A DNA stretch of 64,000 nucleotides from an uncultured Flavobacteriaceae bacterium (GCA_947501845.1 CANMXP010000002.1:372001-436000), one strand, 5' to 3'; shown: positions 53,197 to 63,273, counted from the stretch's first letter. Program-made: numbers and translations. The notes: generated from the letters alone by a model not told the origin.

Positions 53197-53252
53197 CAAA
53201 TATACAAATAAGATAACACTAAATCAACATTTACATAACATTAAATTAACAT
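53197..53252. promoter_or_regulatory. Four-unit PHO-box-like array and minus-strand -7 element
   Basis: ATAACAC (53213), TCAACAT (53224), ATAACAT (53235) and TTAACAT (53246) are four tandem units in exact 11-bp register on the plus strand. The minus-strand -7 element TATATTTG (53204-53197) is 8 bp from the array. The units point away from that promoter, so the target is uncertain. Confidence 0.65.
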
Positions 53253-53374
53253 TAAATCCACAACTACATGGTATTAAGCATTTTAAATAAAAAGATTTAA
53301 CATTAGGATTCTTAATAATTACTTAATACTACCATCACATTTAGGTTACTTTAAACTAAGAACTTTGTAAAGTC

Positions 53375-53475
53375 TTAAGACAAACAATTAGTATTTCATT
53401 ATAATCTATTAGTTTTTGTCGACTACATTATTATGATTTCTAATAAGGCTGCCTTGGCCAAGGCAGCCTTTATAT
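53375..53475 (+). ncRNA. Candidate small RNA in the oprP upstream region
   Basis: GAACTTTG (53360-53367) resembles the -7 variants of neighbouring promoters. In front of it, phased units TTAATAA, TTAATAC, ATCACAT and GTTACTT (53312, 53323, 53334, 53345) end 8 bp away. A 26-bp perfect palindrome at 53445-53470 (AAGGCTGCCTTGG then its complement), followed by T-rich DNA, would end the transcript. No coding frame is seen. Entirely predicted. Confidence 0.35.
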
Positions 53476-53495
53476 GCCTTTTATTTAACCCTGAG

Positions 53496-53529
53496 TTAAC
53501 GTTAAATTAACATTAGTATTGGTTCTTTG
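53496..53529 (+). promoter_or_regulatory. PHO-box-like promoter of the OprP-type porin
   Basis: TTAACGT-TAAA-TTAACAT (53496-53513) ends 8 bp before GTTCTTTG (53522-53529). There is no -33 TTG; this is the simplest form of the arrangement. Confidence 0.7.
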
Positions 53530-53553
53530 CAGCGACAAAAACTAATACTTACA

Positions 53554-54744
53554 ATGAGACTTAAAATTACTCTAGTAGCAATTTTTTTATTTGCTATTAA
53601 TGCTATAAATGCACAAAAATCAAACGCTCCAAAATTTGGAAAAGGATTGTTTAACCTGGTAGGCAAAGACAGTACTTGGACCATGAAAATTGGAGCAAGA
53701 ATGCAATTCTTAGCAATTTCTAATTGGGAAGATAATGAAAGCAATGAGTCGAACTTCTTAGTAAGACGTGCTCGTTTAAAATTTGATGGTTACGCATTTA
53801 CACCAAAACTTAAGTATAAATTAGAACTTGGATTATCAAATAGAGATATTTCTGGAGCTTCACCTTTTACAAGTAACGCACCACGCTATATTTTGGATGC
53901 GGTTATGAAATGGAATTTTGCACCAAATTTCGAATTATGGTTTGGTCAAACAAAACTACCTGGAAACAGAGAACGTGTAGTTTCTTCTGGAGATCTTCAA
54001 CAAGTGGATCGTTCATTATTAAACAGTAGATTTAATATTGATCGTGATTTAGGGATCCAACTAAGACATCATTTTAATCTTTCAGATACATTTGTAGTGA
54101 GAGAAATGCTTTCTATTTCTCAAGGTGAAGGAAGAAATATTACTACAGGAAATCTAGGTGGTCATCAATATACTGGTCGTATTGAGTTATTGCCTTTCGG
54201 AAATTTTTCAAGCAAGGGAGATTATAAAGGAAGTGATTTAAAACGTGAAAAAACACCTAAGCTATCTCTTGCCGCTACTTACGATTTTAATAACAACGCC
54301 GTTAAAAACAGAAGTAATCAAGGCTCTTATATGGTTACCGATACTGGTTTTTACGAAACCAATATAAATACTTTATTTATTGATGCCATGTTCAAGTACC
54401 AAGGGTTCTCTTTTATGGCTGAATACGCTGATAGAGATGCCAAAGATCCTTTTGCTAAAAATTCTGATGGTTCGTTAACAGGAGACGAAGTTCAGGTTGG
54501 AAAAGGCCTAAACTTACAAACTGGGTATTTACTAAAAAGCAATTGGGAAATTTCTGGCAGATACACCAATATAGAGCTAGATAGAGCTATTACTGGTAAA
54601 AATCCAGAAAATCAATATACTTTAGGACTCTCAAGGTATTTTGCAGGTCATAAATTAAAAGTACAGACAGATATTAGCCATTTGGAAGTTGAAAACGGAA
54701 ATAATGAGCTTATGTGGCGATTACAATTCGATATTCATTTTTAA
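53554..54744 (+). CDS. OprO/OprP-type phosphate-selective porin
   Basis: A 396-residue outer-membrane porin starting at MRLKITLVAIFLF (an in-frame ATG 27 bases upstream falls in the -7 region). The signal peptide ends near INAQK. The beta-barrel begins DSTWTMKIGARMQFLAI and contains LVRRARLKFDGYAFTPKLKYKLELGLS and LDAVMKWNFAPNFELWFGQTKLPGNRERV, the hallmark stretches of the OprO/OprP family, and ends MWRLQFDIHF. It should admit phosphate or polyphosphate. The PiT transporter gene follows 69 bp later with its own PHO-box-like site. Confidence 0.9.
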   Translation: MRLKITLVAIFLFAINAINAQKSNAPKFGKGLFNLVGKDSTWTMKIGARMQFLAISNWEDNESNESNFLVRRARLKFDGYAFTPKLKYKLELGLSNRDISGASPFTSNAPRYILDAVMKWNFAPNFELWFGQTKLPGNRERVVSSGDLQQVDRSLLNSRFNIDRDLGIQLRHHFNLSDTFVVREMLSISQGEGRNITTGNLGGHQYTGRIELLPFGNFSSKGDYKGSDLKREKTPKLSLAATYDFNNNAVKNRSNQGSYMVTDTGFYETNINTLFIDAMFKYQGFSFMAEYADRDAKDPFAKNSDGSLTGDEVQVGKGLNLQTGYLLKSNWEISGRYTNIELDRAITGKNPENQYTLGLSRYFAGHKLKVQTDISHLEVENGNNELMWRLQFDIHF

Positions 54745-54747
54745 AAC

Positions 54748-54792
54748 ATAACATTTACATAACATAACACTTAGAAACACTTAAGATATTTG
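54748..54792 (+). promoter_or_regulatory. PHO-box-like promoter of the PiT transporter
   Basis: ATAACAT (54748) and ATAACAT (54759) are 11 bp apart. A degenerate third unit, CTTAGAA (54770), ends 8 bp before GATATTTG (54785-54792), a -7 element. Confidence 0.6.
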
Positions 54793-54813
54793 CAAACTTA
54801 TTTTTATTAAATT

Positions 54814-57111
54814 ATGGACAATATATATTTATTAATGCTGATTGCCATTACTGTTTTAGCTATTGCTGATATTGTAGTTGGCGTAAGTAACGATGCTATA
54901 AATTTCCTAAACTCTGCTATTGGTTCTAAGGCCATTTCTATGCGAACTATTATGATCGTTGCTAGTTTGGGTATTTTTATTGGAGCTGTTTTTTCAAGTG
55001 GGATGATGGAAGTTGCGCGTAAAGGGATTTTCGTGCCAGCCATGTTCAATTTTGAAGAAATCATGTATATTTTTATGGCCGTAATGATTACAGACATATT
55101 ACTGTTAGATTTCTTTAATACCCTAGGGTTACCAACATCTACAACGGTTTCTATTGTATTCAACTTATTAGGTGCTGCAGTGGTTATGTCATTAATAAAA
55201 ATTAGTGGTTCAGAGGCTCAAACTTTAGCTAACCTAGGAGATTATATAAACACAAAGAAAGCTTTAGAAATTATTCGAGGCATAATAATGTCGGTATTCA
55301 TAGCCTTTACAGTTGGTGCCATAGTACAATGGATCTCTCGTTTGGTTTTTACTTTTCATTATGAAAAGAAAATAAAAAATTTCGGTGCTATCTTTGGAGG
55401 TATCTCTTTAGCAGCAATAACCTACTTCATCTTTTTAAAAGGGTTAAAAGGGACTCCATATTATAAAGATCTTAAGGGACTTGTTGAAGGTAACGAGCTA
55501 TATATTATACTTGGAAGCTTAGTTTTTTGGACTTTATTCTCTTTTGCATTTCAAAAAGTATTTAAAAAAACCATCTTACTTATTGTAATTGCTGTTGGAA
55601 CTTTTGGTTTAGCACTTGCCTTTTCTGGTAATGATTTAGTAAACTTTATTGGTGTACCAATGGCTGCCTATCATTCTTATGAAGCATGGATTGCATCGGG
55701 TGTTGATGCATCTATGTTTTCAATGGAAGTTCTTGACAAGAAAGTACCTGCTGAGCCATTATTATTATTTATAGCTGGTGGTGTTATGGTACTAACCTTA
55801 TGGTTCTCTAAAAAGGCCAAAACGGTTGCTGAAACCGAAATAAGTTTATCTCGCCAGGGAGAAACGCACGAAAAATTCGAGCCCAATATGTTATCGAGAG
55901 GTGTTGTAAAAGGATCTACTTGGTTAGCCGATGTATTCGGTAAAATATTACCTGTTTCGACTCAAGAAAAAATAGGTAAAAGTTTTGAAAAGCCAGATGT
56001 AATATTAAGAAAAGACCAAAGCATAGATGCGCCTGCTTTTGATATGATTAGGGCTTCTGTAAACTTAATGGTTGCGGGTGTATTAATAGCTATTGCAACA
56101 TCTATGAAATTACCATTATCTACAACATACGTAACTTTTATGGTTGCCATGGGTACTTCTTTTGCAGATCGTGCTTGGGGAAGAGAAAGCGCTGTGTACA
56201 GGGTTGCAGGTGTTCTAAACGTTATAGGCGGATGGTTTGGTACGGCAATTGGAGCCTTTATTGCTGCTGGAATTGTTGTATTTTTAATTAAGTGGAATCC
56301 TAGTGTAATGACACCTATTTTGTTATTACTAACTGTTATTTTATTAGTTAGAAATTACTTATCGCACAAAAAAGGTTCAAGAAAAGTTATTGATGAAGAT
56401 AGCTTAACACAAGCAGAAAGCAGCTCTATACAAGGTGTTATTCATGAAAGTGCAAACAATATAGCCAATGTTGTAAAACGCGGTAATAAAATCTATTCTG
56501 GCGCCATAAGTGGTTTAGCAAAACAAGATTTAGTTTCATTAAAAAAGAATAAGAAAAATATTGTAAAACTCTCTGATGAAATTGAAGAATTACGCGATAA
56601 TATTTTCTATTTCATTAAAAACTTAGACGAATCTAGTTTAGGAGCAAGTAATTTCTACATTAATATACTAGGTTATTTACAAGACATGACCCAGTCATTA
56701 GAATATATTTCTAAAGTAAGTCATAAACATGTAAACAATAATCACAAAAAACTTAAATTCAACCAGATTAAAGAGCTTAAACAAATAGATGAAGCTCTAG
56801 AAACTTTATTTAATACGACAAAAGGGGCTTTTGATTCACAGTCTTTTGAACAAATTGGTGCTATTTTAAATAACAAAAAAGAAATTTTTGACTTAGTTAC
56901 TGAAAAAATACAAAGACAGGTAGAGCGTACTAGAACAGAAGAATCGAGTCCAAAAAACACGACCTTATATTTTAGTCTTCTTTTAGAAACAAAAGATTTA
57001 TTAACGGCAACTATGAATCTCTTAGAAGAATATCATAATGCTCATGATAGCTCTGTAGAGCCTGCAACCCTTACGCCGCCAAACGACAGTTCTGCTGTTG
57101 AAGAAGAGTAA
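54814..57111 (+). CDS. PiT-family inorganic phosphate transporter with C-terminal PhoU-like domain
   Basis: A 765-residue inner-membrane phosphate permease. The two PiT signature stretches are ADIVVGVSNDAINFLNSAIGSKA near the N-terminus and KLPLSTTYVTFMVAMGTSFADRAWG in the second half. About ten or more helices span residues 1-540. The last 220 residues form a soluble helical domain (SIQGVIHESANNIANVVKRGNKIYSGAISGL onward) resembling PhoU-type proteins, a known fusion in Bacteroidota. It completes the porin-permease path for phosphate across both membranes. Confidence 0.94.
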   Translation: MDNIYLLMLIAITVLAIADIVVGVSNDAINFLNSAIGSKAISMRTIMIVASLGIFIGAVFSSGMMEVARKGIFVPAMFNFEEIMYIFMAVMITDILLLDFFNTLGLPTSTTVSIVFNLLGAAVVMSLIKISGSEAQTLANLGDYINTKKALEIIRGIIMSVFIAFTVGAIVQWISRLVFTFHYEKKIKNFGAIFGGISLAAITYFIFLKGLKGTPYYKDLKGLVEGNELYIILGSLVFWTLFSFAFQKVFKKTILLIVIAVGTFGLALAFSGNDLVNFIGVPMAAYHSYEAWIASGVDASMFSMEVLDKKVPAEPLLLFIAGGVMVLTLWFSKKAKTVAETEISLSRQGETHEKFEPNMLSRGVVKGSTWLADVFGKILPVSTQEKIGKSFEKPDVILRKDQSIDAPAFDMIRASVNLMVAGVLIAIATSMKLPLSTTYVTFMVAMGTSFADRAWGRESAVYRVAGVLNVIGGWFGTAIGAFIAAGIVVFLIKWNPSVMTPILLLLTVILLVRNYLSHKKGSRKVIDEDSLTQAESSSIQGVIHESANNIANVVKRGNKIYSGAISGLAKQDLVSLKKNKKNIVKLSDEIEELRDNIFYFIKNLDESSLGASNFYINILGYLQDMTQSLEYISKVSHKHVNNNHKKLKFNQIKELKQIDEALETLFNTTKGAFDSQSFEQIGAILNNKKEIFDLVTEKIQRQVERTRTEESSPKNTTLYFSLLLETKDLLTATMNLLEEYHNAHDSSVEPATLTPPNDSSAVEEE

Positions 57112-57135
57112 AAAGAAACCTCAATAATCATTTTT

Positions 57136-57162
57136 AAAGCACCTCAATGAGGTGCTTTTTAT
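57136..57162 (+). terminator. Terminator after the PiT gene
   Basis: AAAGCACCTCA/TGAGGTGCTTT stem followed by TTATTT, 25 bases after the stop codon. Confidence 0.85.
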
Positions 57163-57181
57163 TTAGCATGATATAAAGATT

Positions 57182-57373
57182 TTAAATGATTTGCTTTAAA
57201 TAGTGCTCTAAATGATTTACATGACCTTTAATAATAAACCCTTTTAGCCTGTTGCTTGTCATGTTCATATTTGATTTATTACTCAGTAATTCCTCCCTAC
57301 TGTCAAAACTTCTAAAGCAGGGTACATCAACACGCATACCATGGAACCATCTATAATCTAGTCGATTTTGGGC
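57182..57373 (-). pseudogene. Remnant of a DinB-family gene (C-terminal fragment)
   Basis: On the minus strand an open stretch without a proper start reads DYRWFHGMRVDVPCFRSFDS and ends KGHVNHLEHYLKQII before a stop. This ending is nearly the same as that of the DinB-like protein encoded at 58494-58955 (YINHLEHHLNQIFKTI), and the preceding part fits the DinB fold. An in-frame stop at 57374-57376 cuts it off and no N-terminal half is found upstream. About 64 codons survive. The rest of the gap (57374-57567) is AT-rich with nothing recognised. Confidence 0.6.
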
Positions 57374-57567
57374 TTACTTTTTCATTTCAATTTTAAGGTT
57401 GTCATACATAGATATATTATCAAAAAAAGTATAAACCAAATAAGATATTCCTAAAATAACACTTCAAAAATTACCCTAATCCTTATTAATATAAAAAACA
57501 CAACATTTCAACGTCTAAACCTTAACTTTCAACGTAAATAGCGTAAATAACTTAAATGATTATTATT

Positions 57568-58431
57568 ATGAAGAAAATTTCTGCTTTGCTTTTAATAGCA
57601 ATTTTTATCGTTTCATGTGTTTCAAAGAAAAAATACATTGCCTTGCAACAAGAAAATGGAGAAATTAAAAGCGAATTACAAAAAACAAGAGTTGCCAAAG
57701 AAGATTTAGAAGCTAAATTTGATAAAATTCAAGCTAGAGTTGAAGCCTATAACTCTAAAATAACAGCGCTTAAAGAAGAAAGCAACTCTAAATTAGAAGT
57801 TGTAGAAAATGTAGCCGTAATGTCTAACGAGACAAAAGCAAAAATGCGCGAAACTTTAAAAAATGTTGATGCTACTAGATTAAGTAACGCAAAAACACTT
57901 AAAGATTCTATGAATTTAGCGGTTGCTTACAACCTTGAAAAAACAATTAGTGAAAGTAATATAAACGAGGACGAAGATTTTGCTGTAAATATTAATGAAA
58001 CTGTTGTTATGATTTCTATTGCAGATAATATGCTATTTAATTCTGGTAGTTATAAATTAAGCTCTAAGGCCGATCCTGTTTTAAAGAAACTAGCCGATGT
58101 TATTAACTCTGAACCTAGTTTAGATGTTATGGTTGAAGGACATACAGATTCTAGAACAATAAATACTGTAAATATTTCTGACAACTGGGATTTAAGTGTT
58201 TTAAGATCAACATCTGTTGTACGCAAACTACAAGAAAAATACAACGTAGCACCAGAGAAATTAATTGCATCAGGTAGAAGTAGTTATCAGCCTATTGCAG
58301 AAAATGATTCTAAAGAAAACAGAGCAAAAAATAGAAGAACAAGAATTATTATTCTTCCAAATATTGACAAGTTTTTTGCTTTAATGGCTGGAAATAATAA
58401 TACTGTCGCTGAGAGTATCGTATTAGATTAA
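57568..58431 (+). CDS. OmpA-family peptidoglycan-binding lipoprotein
   Basis: A 287-residue protein starting at MKKISALLLIAIF (ATG at 57556 would add MIII). The lipobox is at IVSCVSKK. Residues about 20-75 are a coiled coil (YIALQQENGEIKSELQKTRVAKEDLEAKF), followed by a linker. The OmpA C-terminal domain spans about 140-265, with the peptidoglycan-binding core VEGHTDSRTIN ... NWDLSVLRSTSVVRKL ... RSSYQPIAEN ... NRRTRIII. It tethers the outer membrane to the cell wall. Single gene with a strong terminator. Confidence 0.92.
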   Translation: MKKISALLLIAIFIVSCVSKKKYIALQQENGEIKSELQKTRVAKEDLEAKFDKIQARVEAYNSKITALKEESNSKLEVVENVAVMSNETKAKMRETLKNVDATRLSNAKTLKDSMNLAVAYNLEKTISESNINEDEDFAVNINETVVMISIADNMLFNSGSYKLSSKADPVLKKLADVINSEPSLDVMVEGHTDSRTINTVNISDNWDLSVLRSTSVVRKLQEKYNVAPEKLIASGRSSYQPIAENDSKENRAKNRRTRIIILPNIDKFFALMAGNNNTVAESIVLD

Positions 58432-58458
58432 GCAATAAAACGAGTTTAATGAATTATA

Positions 58459-58491
58459 AAAAAGCATCCCAATAATGTGGGATGCTTTTTT
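58459..58491 (+). terminator. Bidirectional terminator after the OmpA lipoprotein
   Basis: AAAGCATCCCA/TGTGGGATGCTTT stem with T and A runs on either side, between the OmpA gene and the convergent DinB-like gene. Confidence 0.85.
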
Positions 58492-58493
58492 AT

Positions 58494-58955
58494 TTAAATT
58501 GTTTTAAATATTTGATTTAGGTGATGTTCTAAATGGTTTATATAATCGTTTATTAGAAATCTTAAATCGGATATTTCACCACTATCTAACTCTATTTCAT
58601 AATTAAGAGTTTCCTCTGTTTGTTGTCTTATTACATAACAAATTCTATTGTTGATTGCTAACCAAAAATCAGTAATTTCATTTAAATCGGCATGTTGGTA
58701 ATCATTTGCCTTTACCAATTCGTCCTGTTTATACAGCCGTATTCTATAAGGTTTATTTTCAGTCTGAATTTCGGTAAATCTTTGCAGGTTGTTTATCCCA
58801 GAGTCAACAAGATGTCCCAAGATCTCTTTCTTTGACCACTTTTTAGGTGATGATTTTTGAGTCCATTCAAAATTTGAAACTTGTGGTATATATTCCAAGC
58901 CCCATTTTATTAAGCCTTCTAATTTGTTAACTGCTTCTTTCATTTTAATTTTCAC
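58494..58955 (-). CDS. DinB-family putative metal-dependent enzyme
   Basis: A 153-residue soluble four-helix-bundle protein of the DinB/YfiT superfamily. Members bind a metal through three histidines and include thiol transferases. The first His lies in KKEILGHLVDSGINNLQRF and the other two in the C-terminal YINHLEHHLNQIF, matching the family pattern. A basic start (MKIKMKEAV) leaves two possible start codons. A decayed relative lies about 1.1 kb away. The substrate is unknown. Confidence 0.85.
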   Translation of the reverse strand: MKIKMKEAVNKLEGLIKWGLEYIPQVSNFEWTQKSSPKKWSKKEILGHLVDSGINNLQRFTEIQTENKPYRIRLYKQDELVKANDYQHADLNEITDFWLAINNRICYVIRQQTEETLNYEIELDSGEISDLRFLINDYINHLEHHLNQIFKTI

Positions 58956-58985
58956 CCCCCTTATTTATCACCAATAAATATGACC

Positions 58986-59492
58986 TTAATCTATTTTTTG
59001 AAGCATCCCGATTTGGTCTATCTCATTCTGTGAATTTTTTCTCTCTTCAAACTTATTAACATCAACAACATATGTTTTAGAAATAGAATCATGCCACCCT
59101 TTACCGTTTGCTCCTAAAAAGGACAATCCGTCAAAAGGAATTAATCGACAAAAACTTCTCTTAAAAATATCCATATGTGAGGGCTTATCTCCATTAGACA
59201 AAACAACCATTGTTTTAGTAACATATTTCCCTAACGTTTTGTTAGTAAGACCTTCCATTATAAAATAGTATCCTATCATTATAGTATACGTATATATATA
59301 ATCTTGTATGGTTGAAAGTTCTGCTAGAAAATTATTTAGCGTATAATTTCCAGTGAATTCTCCGATATAAAAAAACAAATAGGTAATTCCATAAACTATT
59401 GCATATTGGGGTACTAAATCAATAAGATAGTTTACAAAACGCATATTCTTACTTGCAAGAAGATCTTCAGTAATTTGAAAATTATTTTTCAT
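58986..59492 (-). CDS. RDD-family membrane protein
   Basis: A 168-residue inner-membrane protein with three hydrophobic segments. It carries the RDD family landmarks: MRFVNYLIDLVPQYAIVYG (R and D of the first helix), TLGKYVTKTMVV after the second helix, and FKRSFCRLIPFDGLSFLG...GWHDSISKTYVVD near the end. RDD proteins have been linked to ion transport in some cases, but the role here is unknown. It is upstream of the DinB-like gene on the same strand, 30 bp apart. Confidence 0.88.
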   Translation of the reverse strand: MKNNFQITEDLLASKNMRFVNYLIDLVPQYAIVYGITYLFFYIGEFTGNYTLNNFLAELSTIQDYIYTYTIMIGYYFIMEGLTNKTLGKYVTKTMVVLSNGDKPSHMDIFKRSFCRLIPFDGLSFLGANGKGWHDSISKTYVVDVNKFEERKNSQNEIDQIGMLQKID

Positions 59493-59542
59493 AAGGGCTG
59501 GTTTACTTAAATTTATTAAAAAATAAATATAACCTTTTAAAA

Positions 59543-59572
59543 AGAAAAAAGCACCCTAAAAAGGGTGCTCTG
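59543..59572 (-). terminator. Terminator of nrdA
   Basis: On the minus strand AGCACCC-TTTTT-AGGGTGCT is followed by a T run (TTTTTTC). It ends the nrdB-nrdA unit. Confidence 0.85.
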
Positions 59573-59606
59573 TGCCTGATAAATTATTTTTAAATGAACT
59601 TATTTG

Positions 59607-62090
59607 TTAAGATCCACACATCAAGCAATCATCACCTTCTCCAGCTTTCGCCTGGGCAATGAGTGCTTTCATTTCCTCTGCAGTCATGGGTTCAACTTCT
59701 GGCACATTCTGTTGCGCAAATTTTGCCGCGTTTTTAGCTGCCACTTGTTTCTTTTTTGCTTGTTCTTCTTGTAAGTCAACATTATTAACTTCCACAACCT
59801 CTGCTGCTGGCTCTTCTTTCTTAGTTGTTTTTAAAGTAAACTTAATAGCATCTACCGCACTCTTAGTACGTAAGTAATACATACCTGTTTTTAAACCGCT
59901 TTTCCATGCATAAAAATGCATGGATGTTAGTTTAGCCATTGTAGCACCTTCTAAGAATAAGTTAAGTGATTGTGACTGATCTATAAAGTAACCTCTTTGA
60001 CGAGACATATCTATAATATCTTTCATACTTAACTCCCAAACTGTTTTATATAAGTCTTTAATATCTTGCGGAATAATATCAATATCTTGTATAGAGCCAT
60101 TGGCTCTCATAATATCTTGCTTTAAGCTTTCATCCCAAAGTCCAAGATCGATTAAATCTTCTAATAAGTGCTTATTTACAACAATAAACTCCCCAGATAA
60201 CACACGGCGTGTATAAATATTAGATGTATAGGGTTCAAAACACTCATTATTACCAAGAATTTGCGATGTTGATGCTGTAGGCATAGGCGCCACTAACAAG
60301 GAGTTACGCACACCGTTTTTTAGCACTTGTTTACGTAGTTTCTCCCAATCCCAGTTACCACTTAATTCCTTGTCATCTAGATTCCATAAGTTATGTTGAA
60401 ATTGGCCTTTACTTATTGGAGAACCTTCATAAGTTTCGTAAGTACCATCCTCTTTTGCTTCTTCCATACTCGCTGTAACTGCTGCATAGTAAAGCGTTTC
60501 AAAAATATCCTGATTTAATTTTTTAGCAGCATCACTAGTAAAAGGCATACGTAGTTTTATAAACGTATCTGCTAATCCCTGAACACCTAAACCTATTGGC
60601 CTGTGGCGCATGTTAGAATTTTCGGCTTCTTTTACTGGATAATAATTCCTATCAATAACCCTGTTTAAGTTTTTAGTAACGCGCTTTGTAATACGGAATA
60701 ATTCTTTATGGTCGAATTCTCCATTTTTAATAAACATTGGTAATGCAATAGATGCTAAATTACATACAGCAACCTCATCTGGCGAGGTGTACTCTAAAAT
60801 CTCCGTACATAAATTTGAAGAACGAATGGTTCCTAAATTTTGCTGATTGGATTTACGGTTTGCAGAATCTTTGTACAGCATATACGGTGTACCTGTTTCT
60901 ATTTGAGATTCTAATATTTTCTCCCAAAGCTCTCGCGCTTTTATAGTTTTACGTCCCTTGCCTTCGGCTTCATATTTTAAATATAAGGCTTCAAATTCTT
61001 CACTATGTGTTTCTGGTAATCCTGGGCACTCATTAGGACACATTAAAGTCCATTCACCATCTTCTTGTACACGCTTCATAAATAAATCTGAAATCCACAT
61101 CGCATAAAATAAATCACGCGCACGCATTTCTTCTTTACCATGATTTTTCTTTAAATCCAAGAAATCAAAAATATCTGCATGCCAAGTTTCCAAGTAGATA
61201 GCAAAACTTCCCTTACGCTTCCCGCCTCCTTGATCTACATAACGCGCTGTGTCGTTAAACACACGAAGCATGGGCACGATACCATTACTTGTACCATTAG
61301 TTCCTGCAATATAACTACCTGTAGCACGTACATTATGCATCGCCAAACCTATACCGCCAGCAGATTGTGAAATTTTTGCTGTTTGTTTTAAAGTGTCATA
61401 TATACCGTCTATACTATCTTCTTTCATTGTTAAAAGAAAACAAGACGACATTTGTGGTTTTGGTGTACCTGAATTAAATAGTGTTGGTGTAGCGTGTGTA
61501 AAATATCTTTTAGACATTAACTCATAGGTCTCAATAGCGGCATCTAAATCATTAAGATGAATCCCTATTGAAACACGCATAAGCATATGTTGAGGACGTT
61601 CGGCAATAACACCATTTAACTTTAAAAGATAAGAGCGTTCTAAGGTTTTAAAACCAAAATAATCGTAACCAAAATCACGGTTGTATATAATAGTAGAATC
61701 AAGACGTTCTTTGTTAGCCATGATCACTTCATACACTTCATCTGATAAAAGTGGAGCATCTTTACCTGTTCTTGGATTTACATATTTATGTAAATCTTCC
61801 ATAACACTACTAAAAGATTTTTTAGTGTTTTTATGTAAGTTAGAAACCGAAATACGTGCAGCTAAACGCGCATAGTCTGGATGCACTGTCGTCATGGTTG
61901 CAGCAATTTCTGCAGCAAGATTATCAAGTTCACTCGTTGTTACACCATCGTACAACCCTTCAATCACACGCATTGCTACTTTTAATGGATCAACTAATTC
62001 GTTTAATCCATAACATAATTTTCTCACTCTAGCAGTGATTTTGTCGAACATGATCTGCTCTTTTCTTCCGTCTCTTTTTATTACATACAT
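59607..62090 (-). CDS. nrdA: Class Ia ribonucleoside-diphosphate reductase, large subunit
   Basis: The 827-residue catalytic subunit that reduces ribonucleotides to deoxyribonucleotides. An N-terminal ATP-cone ([25 protein letters not shown]) gives allosteric control. The active site is complete: the first redox cysteine in [31 protein letters not shown] with the radical cysteine and glutamate, and [28 protein letters not shown]. The C-terminal tail ends CLMCGS, the shuttle cysteine pair. The lysine- and alanine-rich linker before it is long. It lies 202 bp downstream of nrdB. Confidence 0.97.
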   Translation of the reverse strand: MYVIKRDGRKEQIMFDKITARVRKLCYGLNELVDPLKVAMRVIEGLYDGVTTSELDNLAAEIAATMTTVHPDYARLAARISVSNLHKNTKKSFSSVMEDLHKYVNPRTGKDAPLLSDEVYEVIMANKERLDSTIIYNRDFGYDYFGFKTLERSYLLKLNGVIAERPQHMLMRVSIGIHLNDLDAAIETYELMSKRYFTHATPTLFNSGTPKPQMSSCFLLTMKEDSIDGIYDTLKQTAKISQSAGGIGLAMHNVRATGSYIAGTNGTSNGIVPMLRVFNDTARYVDQGGGKRKGSFAIYLETWHADIFDFLDLKKNHGKEEMRARDLFYAMWISDLFMKRVQEDGEWTLMCPNECPGLPETHSEEFEALYLKYEAEGKGRKTIKARELWEKILESQIETGTPYMLYKDSANRKSNQQNLGTIRSSNLCTEILEYTSPDEVAVCNLASIALPMFIKNGEFDHKELFRITKRVTKNLNRVIDRNYYPVKEAENSNMRHRPIGLGVQGLADTFIKLRMPFTSDAAKKLNQDIFETLYYAAVTASMEEAKEDGTYETYEGSPISKGQFQHNLWNLDDKELSGNWDWEKLRKQVLKNGVRNSLLVAPMPTASTSQILGNNECFEPYTSNIYTRRVLSGEFIVVNKHLLEDLIDLGLWDESLKQDIMRANGSIQDIDIIPQDIKDLYKTVWELSMKDIIDMSRQRGYFIDQSQSLNLFLEGATMAKLTSMHFYAWKSGLKTGMYYLRTKSAVDAIKFTLKTTKKEEPAAEVVEVNNVDLQEEQAKKKQVAAKNAAKFAQQNVPEVEPMTAEEMKALIAQAKAGEGDDCLMCGS

Positions 62091-62292
62091 ACTTATTACA
62101 CTTTTTAGGTTTCCTGATACACCTTCAGAAAAATGGTTAGTCTATTACTCTAAAATTTAATTCTAATGGTTAGTTAGATAAAAATCAGTTGCTTGGGTTA
62201 ATCAATAAAAGGCTATTAATCTTTCCATTTTCATGGAAATGTCATTCTAATTGAATTTTCAAAAAAGAAATCTTCGAAAATTAGGGGCTCAA

Positions 62293-63273
62293 TTAAAAAT
62301 CAGCATCAAAGCTGAATTTGTCCTTTTCTTCTTCTTTATTAAGGACACCTGCTTTTTGATATTCGGATACGCGTTTCTCAAAGAAATTTGTTTTCCCTTG
62401 TAACGAAATCATATCCATAAAATCAAACGGGTTAGCTGTATTATATTCTTTTTCGCAGCCTAATTCGTTTAACAGTCTATCGGTCACAAATTCTAAATAT
62501 TGTGCCATTAAAACTGCATTCATACCAATTAAACTTGCTGGTAAAGATTCTGTTATAAATTCACGTTCAATATCTAAAGCATCCACTAATATTTCTCTAA
62601 TACGAGATTTTGGAACCTTATTTATTAAATGTTTATTATGTAAGTGTACCGCAAAATCGCAGTGTACACCTTCATCGCGAGATATTAACTCATTGGAGAA
62701 TGTTAAACCTGGCATTAAACCTCTTTTTTTCAACCAGAAAATCGAGCAAAATGCTCCAGAAAAGAAAATACCTTCAACTGCTGCAAATGCAATTAAACGT
62801 TCTGCAAAACTTGGAGATTCAATCCATTTTAAAGCCCAATCTGCTTTCTTTTTAATCGCAGGAAAGTTCTCTAAAGCATTAAATAGCAGGTCTTTTTCTT
62901 TTTCGTCTTTTACATAAGTATCTATTAAAAGAGAGTAGGTCTCACTATGAATATTCTCCATCATAATTTGAAATCCGTAAAAGAATTTCGCCTCACTATA
63001 TTGTACTTCGTTTACAAAGTTCTCAGCTAAATTTTCGTTTACAATACCATCACTTGCAGCAAAAAATGCCAAAATGTGCTTTATAAAATAACGTTCGTCA
63101 TCATTAAGTTTTGTGCTCCAATCTGTAAGATCTTGATGTAAATCAATCTCTTCTGCAGTCCAAAAACTTGCCTCCGATTTTTTATACCACTCCCAAATAT
63201 CATGGTGTTGAATTGGAAAAATAACAAAGCGATCTTTGTTTTCTTGTAAAATCGGTTCTATAGCCTGAGACAT
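62293..63273 (-). CDS. nrdB: Class Ia ribonucleoside-diphosphate reductase, small subunit
   Basis: The 326-residue ferritin-like radical subunit. Iron ligands and the radical tyrosine appear in [13 protein letters not shown] (Glu106, His109, Tyr113), and a later ligand set in [14 protein letters not shown]. The presence of Tyr113 at the radical position argues for a normal tyrosyl-radical enzyme rather than a Tyr-less variant. It precedes nrdA and is probably cotranscribed with it. Confidence 0.96.
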   Translation of the reverse strand: MSQAIEPILQENKDRFVIFPIQHHDIWEWYKKSEASFWTAEEIDLHQDLTDWSTKLNDDERYFIKHILAFFAASDGIVNENLAENFVNEVQYSEAKFFYGFQIMMENIHSETYSLLIDTYVKDEKEKDLLFNALENFPAIKKKADWALKWIESPSFAERLIAFAAVEGIFFSGAFCSIFWLKKRGLMPGLTFSNELISRDEGVHCDFAVHLHNKHLINKVPKSRIREILVDALDIEREFITESLPASLIGMNAVLMAQYLEFVTDRLLNELGCEKEYNTANPFDFMDMISLQGKTNFFEKRVSEYQKAGVLNKEEEKDKFSFDADF

